The translations under genes and the position numbers were made by a program. From Rhizobium etli CFN 42 (GTDB taxonomy: Bacteria > Pseudomonadota > Alphaproteobacteria > Rhizobiales > Rhizobiaceae), in assembly GCF_000092045.1 (NCBI RefSeq), contig NC_007766.1, positions 558,001 through 622,000 of the forward strand: DNA of 64,000 bases. The letters are read 5' to 3'. The number at the start of each line of letters is the position of its first letter. Positions within the stretch are counted from its first letter, which is position 1. A model generated the notes under the pieces. It was not told the origin of the DNA and ran no database searches. It saw only the letters and a program-made list of their open reading frames with translations. Positions 61,674 to 64,000 of the stretch are shown piece after piece.

Positions 61674-62259
61674 CGCAAGAGCGTTGAGGTGGAGCATCGC
61701 ATTGATGATCATGACGCCTTTGAGTGGCGGGACTGACAATCCTCGCGCGCAAAGTTAAGGCATTTTATGATAGGAAGTTTGCTGGTCATTGTAGGTCATC
61801 CGGTACGATTTGGCTGGATGCGACACCTGAACAACCTGTGACCATCCCGCTTATCAAAAATGCGCTGGCTGCGCTGCTGCATGTGAATGTAAATGCCATC
61901 GAGTGTTGGTTTCTGCGCAGAACTGAGCCCTTTGCGCCTAATCGGCTCAGTTCTGCGGCGAAACCAACATCGACTCACCATCTACAGTCGATGCCTTGAC
62001 GAAGATGGCAGCGCCGGGCGCGGCTTGGCTGACAATAGCTGCAGCGCTTGGAGCAGCAGCGTCATGAACATGGCGGGCAACTCTGCCTTTCGGGCGCCGC
62101 AGTGTCTATTCCGCATGACGCTCATCGCTTCATCTGTTTTCTGCCTTGAACGTGCGGCTATGATGGTTGCTGAACGGCAGCCACCTGATGAATGCGCCTA
62201 CAGCCAATTTTCGCCTGCGGCACCATTGCGGCTCTTCTCGGCCGGTGCCAAATAGTCTG
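61674..62259. other. Stretch without a confident gene, containing a long inverted repeat
   Basis: Open frames at 61724-61999 and 61893-62255 lack ribosome-binding sites and recognisable domains, and part of each is made of the inverted repeat at 61904-61969. Nothing else could be assigned. Confidence 0.4.
61904..61969. repeat. Long inverted repeat, 26-bp arms
   Basis: The arms 61904-61929 and 61944-61969 are reverse complements with two mismatches; the inner parts GCAGAACTGAGCC and GGCTCAGTTCTGC are perfect. The 14-nt spacer is CTTTGCGCCTAATC. There is no T tract and no transposase nearby. It may be a strong hairpin, a small mobile-element relic (two ends brought together) or a rhizobial intergenic palindrome. 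Confidence 0.7.
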
Positions 62260-62490
62260 ATGACAGACGAACAACAGCCAGCGCCCGACGGTGTGCAGAT
62301 GCAGCTTTCTCCAGAGGAAGCCCTTGTCCTCTTTGGTTTGCTCTCGCGGTGGTGCGAAGAAGGCAGCGCGCCTACGCCAGAAGCATCGTGCTTTGAAAGC
62401 ACTGCTGAAGGCGCGGTGCTACACGGGTTGTTGGCCGATCTGGAGACGCAGTTGGCTGCCCATTCAAGGCAGATTACAGCGACCTCCTAA
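62260..62490 (+). CDS. Hypothetical small protein
   Basis: A 76-residue acidic ORF (MTDEQQPAPDGVQMQLSPEEALVLFGLLSRWCEEGSAPTPEASCFESTAEGAVLHGLLADLETQLAAH) reads like a real soluble helical protein. Its first Met could also be at 62167 or 62188. No family is recognised. Confidence 0.45.
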   Translation: MTDEQQPAPDGVQMQLSPEEALVLFGLLSRWCEEGSAPTPEASCFESTAEGAVLHGLLADLETQLAAHSRQITATS

Positions 62491-62542
62491 AAGAAGCTTG
62501 AAACCACCTGCAAGCATCTTGGGACTATCCGACGTTGAGGGG

Positions 62543-62872
62543 CTAGATTCTCGAAGCGTTCGGCGCCGTGGCTTCAATCCGTCGTGGAGCGAAGATCAGG
62601 CGTATCAGAGTTCCGTCACTCGCCGCGGCGCTAATCGCCGTTGCGATCAACCGGAGTGGTCCGCGCGCGATAAGGCCGTCTGGCGGAGGGCGTTCTCCGG
62701 GGCCTGCATCGATAAAGGCTGAACACTCTTGATCTGAGTTCAGCATTGCTATGAATGATGTCGCGACGATTGCTTCACCACAAGCGGCACATCGGAGAAT
62801 GTACGAGCCGAAATGTATGACAGATTCTGTTTCATCCAATCCGCACGACGTGCAGGCGAGCAAATTGTTCAT
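62543..62872 (-). CDS. Hypothetical zinc-ribbon protein
   Basis: The 109-residue product starts MNNLLACTSCGLDETESVIHFGSYILRCAACGEAI, with two CxxC pairs about 19 residues apart that could bind Zn. A low-complexity, less conserved C-terminal half follows. It is convergent with the small gene ending at 62490. The zinc ribbon is visible; the role is unknown. Confidence 0.5.
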   Translation of the reverse strand: MNNLLACTSCGLDETESVIHFGSYILRCAACGEAIVATSFIAMLNSDQECSAFIDAGPGERPPPDGLIARGPLRLIATAISAAASDGTLIRLIFAPRRIEATAPNASRI

Positions 62873-63173
62873 CTGGAATTCTACCCGAACAGATCTGATG
62901 GCAAGCTATGAAGCGGCAGCCGAAGCGACCGCGATAACGAGCAGCAATGCCCCATCCACTTGAAGTGACGAACCAACGGTAGCCGGCTTGCCGGATTTTT
63001 CGACAACGGCAGATAACCAAAGCCCATGGACGTCATCCATAGGCCGGCTCGAAACATGACGAATTCGTCTATATAGGCCGGGATCTTCGCTCTCCCGCTT
63101 TCGACGCATTGCGCTAAGTTGGCCCGCCTGTCGATGGCTTCCTGCCGATGGCAACGGGTATAGGCATGACCGG
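62873..63173. other. No confident gene
   Basis: Overlapping open frames exist on the minus strand (for example one with a hydrophobic end, LLLVIAVASAAAS, near 62906-62950), but none has a good start, ribosome-binding site or recognisable domain. Confidence 0.3.
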
Positions 63174-63314
63174 TTATGTCGGCGGAACACCGTCGCTTTG
63201 TGCGTTGTCGGGCTGCTCCAGAGGCTTGATGCGAGTGACACCCCAAAAACCTTTCAGCAGGATACCGGTCAAAACGATAACTCCAAAACTCATCAGCAGG
63301 TTATACAAGGTCAT
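63174..63314 (-). CDS. Small membrane protein (46 residues)
   Basis: The ORF from the ATG at 63314 reads MTLYNLLMSFGVIVLTGILLKGFWGVTRIKPLEQ and a polar tail: one membrane helix (residues about 5-22) with a positively charged flank. This is too regular to be a chance frame. The ribosome-binding site (GGAAAAG) is moderate. No family is recognised. Confidence 0.45.
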   Translation of the reverse strand: MTLYNLLMSFGVIVLTGILLKGFWGVTRIKPLEQPDNAQSDGVPPT

Positions 63315-63488
63315 GGGCTTTTCCGCGCTTGCTGTACCCTAAGCAATATCTGCTTGCCTGGTCGCATATGGCAAGCGGATAGTACGTCGTCGCAAAATTC
63401 GAGCTCTCAGCGCTGACGGCGGCGACTTCGGACGGCTAGGTTCGAATGACGGAGATCGGCTTGGTTTCCTGAATCACATAAAGGCCGT

Positions 63489-63800
63489 TTAGGTCGAGTT
63501 CGTGGGGTCGACCAGGACAACGGATTGCTGCCCGTTGCTCGATACTCTTACGAATGAATAGGCATTGGTAGTCGCATGGTTGGCCAGCAGCAGAGACGTG
63601 TCAAATATTACAGCGAGACGAGAGGCGCTCTCGAGGATGTCTGGATGTTCCAAGGGCTCGGACAGATAGATAGTGATGAGCTGAGAGTAGGGATCGACGC
63701 TTCCGGGCTCGACCACACAGGTAACCGGAAGGGAGCCAATCTCGTTGATAATGTGGACGATTGCAACACGATCACAAGAAATCGCGAGCATCGCTGCCAT
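63489..63800 (-). CDS. Hypothetical protein
   Basis: The 103-residue ORF (MAAMLAISCDRVAIVHIINEIGSLPVTCVVEPGSVDPYSQLITIYLSEPLEHPDILESASRLAVIFDTSLLLANH...) shows a plausible alternating hydrophobic pattern for a small alpha/beta protein. No domain or clear ribosome-binding site is seen. An overlapping plus-strand frame (63576-63968) looks non-biological. Nothing was assigned in 63801-64000. Confidence 0.4.
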   Translation of the reverse strand: MAAMLAISCDRVAIVHIINEIGSLPVTCVVEPGSVDPYSQLITIYLSEPLEHPDILESASRLAVIFDTSLLLANHATTNAYSFVRVSSNGQQSVVLVDPTNST

Positions 63801-64000
63801 TCTACGCTGCAGCCTTTCGATCCTCGATCGGTCTCTCTAAAACCGCGTCAAACCAGATCATTGCCGATACCTACAATTCCGCTTTCGCCGTTTCAAAAGC
63901 AGTTGGCGTCATCGGAACTAGGACGCCGAACGTCCTTCGACAGGTGCAGGCTGGCCGAGAGTCGCTAGTCTGTGTGGCAACAGGCAGAGCACTGCATCGA

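Noticed and set aside
61724..61999. Open frame overlapping the long inverted repeat
   Set aside because: Part of the frame is the repeat itself, and no start signal or domain is present.
1..64000. CRISPR arrays, tRNA or rRNA genes, complete insertion sequences, replication or partition genes
   Set aside because: No regularly spaced repeats, cloverleaf-like sequences, transposase ORFs or repABC-type proteins were recognised on either strand.

Overview
The window is about 61% GC and fits an alpha-proteobacterium of the Rhizobium group. It most resembles a Rhizobium etli-type plasmid or chromid that carries the micro-oxic respiration (fix) and denitrification (nir/nor) genes. The evidence is fixNOQP, fixGHIS, fixK, a hybrid heme sensor of the hFixL type, an OmpR-type FxkR-like regulator, a copper nitrite reductase, norEFCBQD, nnrR/nnrS/nnrU, hemN and pseudoazurin together in one block. 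Organism and replicon are inferred; no replication or partition gene is visible.

Layout. 0-2.4 kb: the end of a fatty-acid hydroxylase-like gene, four small phage-like ORFs and an SRAP gene broken by a stop codon. 2.5-14.2 kb, minus strand: truncated ccmF, ccmE, ccmI, a Crp/Fnr regulator, fixSIHG, then a 61-codon ORF and fixPQON, where fixN carries a frameshift. 14.2-20.5 kb, plus strand: fixK with a K-box-type promoter, hfixL, pseudoazurin, a YcnI-like protein, a CopC-CopD fusion and a decayed Nudix gene. 20.6-36.1 kb: nitric oxide and nitrite reduction, with a hemerythrin-like gene and a 51-codon membrane protein divergent from norEFCBQD, then hemN, a DUF2249/NnrS-like/MIP18 module, nnrS, and nirK-nirV-nnrR-nnrU. 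36.5-41.8 kb: FxkR-like regulator, a VOC remnant, a large winged-helix/ATPase regulator, a LuxR-type regulator with a degenerate receiver, and a candidate small RNA with a strong terminator. 41.9-53.8 kb: an accessory catabolic or stress-enzyme island (aldehyde dehydrogenase, two Tat-exported alpha/beta hydrolases, DJ-1, nitronate monooxygenase, SDR, RidA, an exported crotonase, a cysteine hydrolase, VOC). 53.9-59.8 kb: response regulators, a frameshifted sensor kinase and an EmrAB-like pump. 60-64 kb: a YdeP-type oxidoreductase remnant and small hypothetical genes, including a DUF6869 protein, with a long inverted repeat.

How it works together. Low oxygen would be sensed by hFixL and passed to FxkR and FixK, which acts at TTGAT-N4-ATCAA boxes before fixN and fixG. 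NO-responsive NnrR would act at TTGAC/TTGCG-N4-GTCAA-type boxes before ccmI, pseudoazurin, nor, the DUF2249 module, nnrS and nirK. Heme supply (hemN), cytochrome c maturation (ccmIEF), copper delivery (FixI, YcnI, CopCD) and electron transfer (pseudoazurin, FixP/NorC) feed the reductases.

The least expected signal is a 32-bp promoter-region element, 31/32 identical at two sites 4.7 kb apart and recognisable at a third site. It ties together dispersed operons of the accessory enzyme island. Several genes are visibly damaged (SRAP, ccmF, fixN, Nudix, VOC, sensor kinase, YdeP), so this is either a decaying or mosaic replicon or a sequence with a few indel errors.
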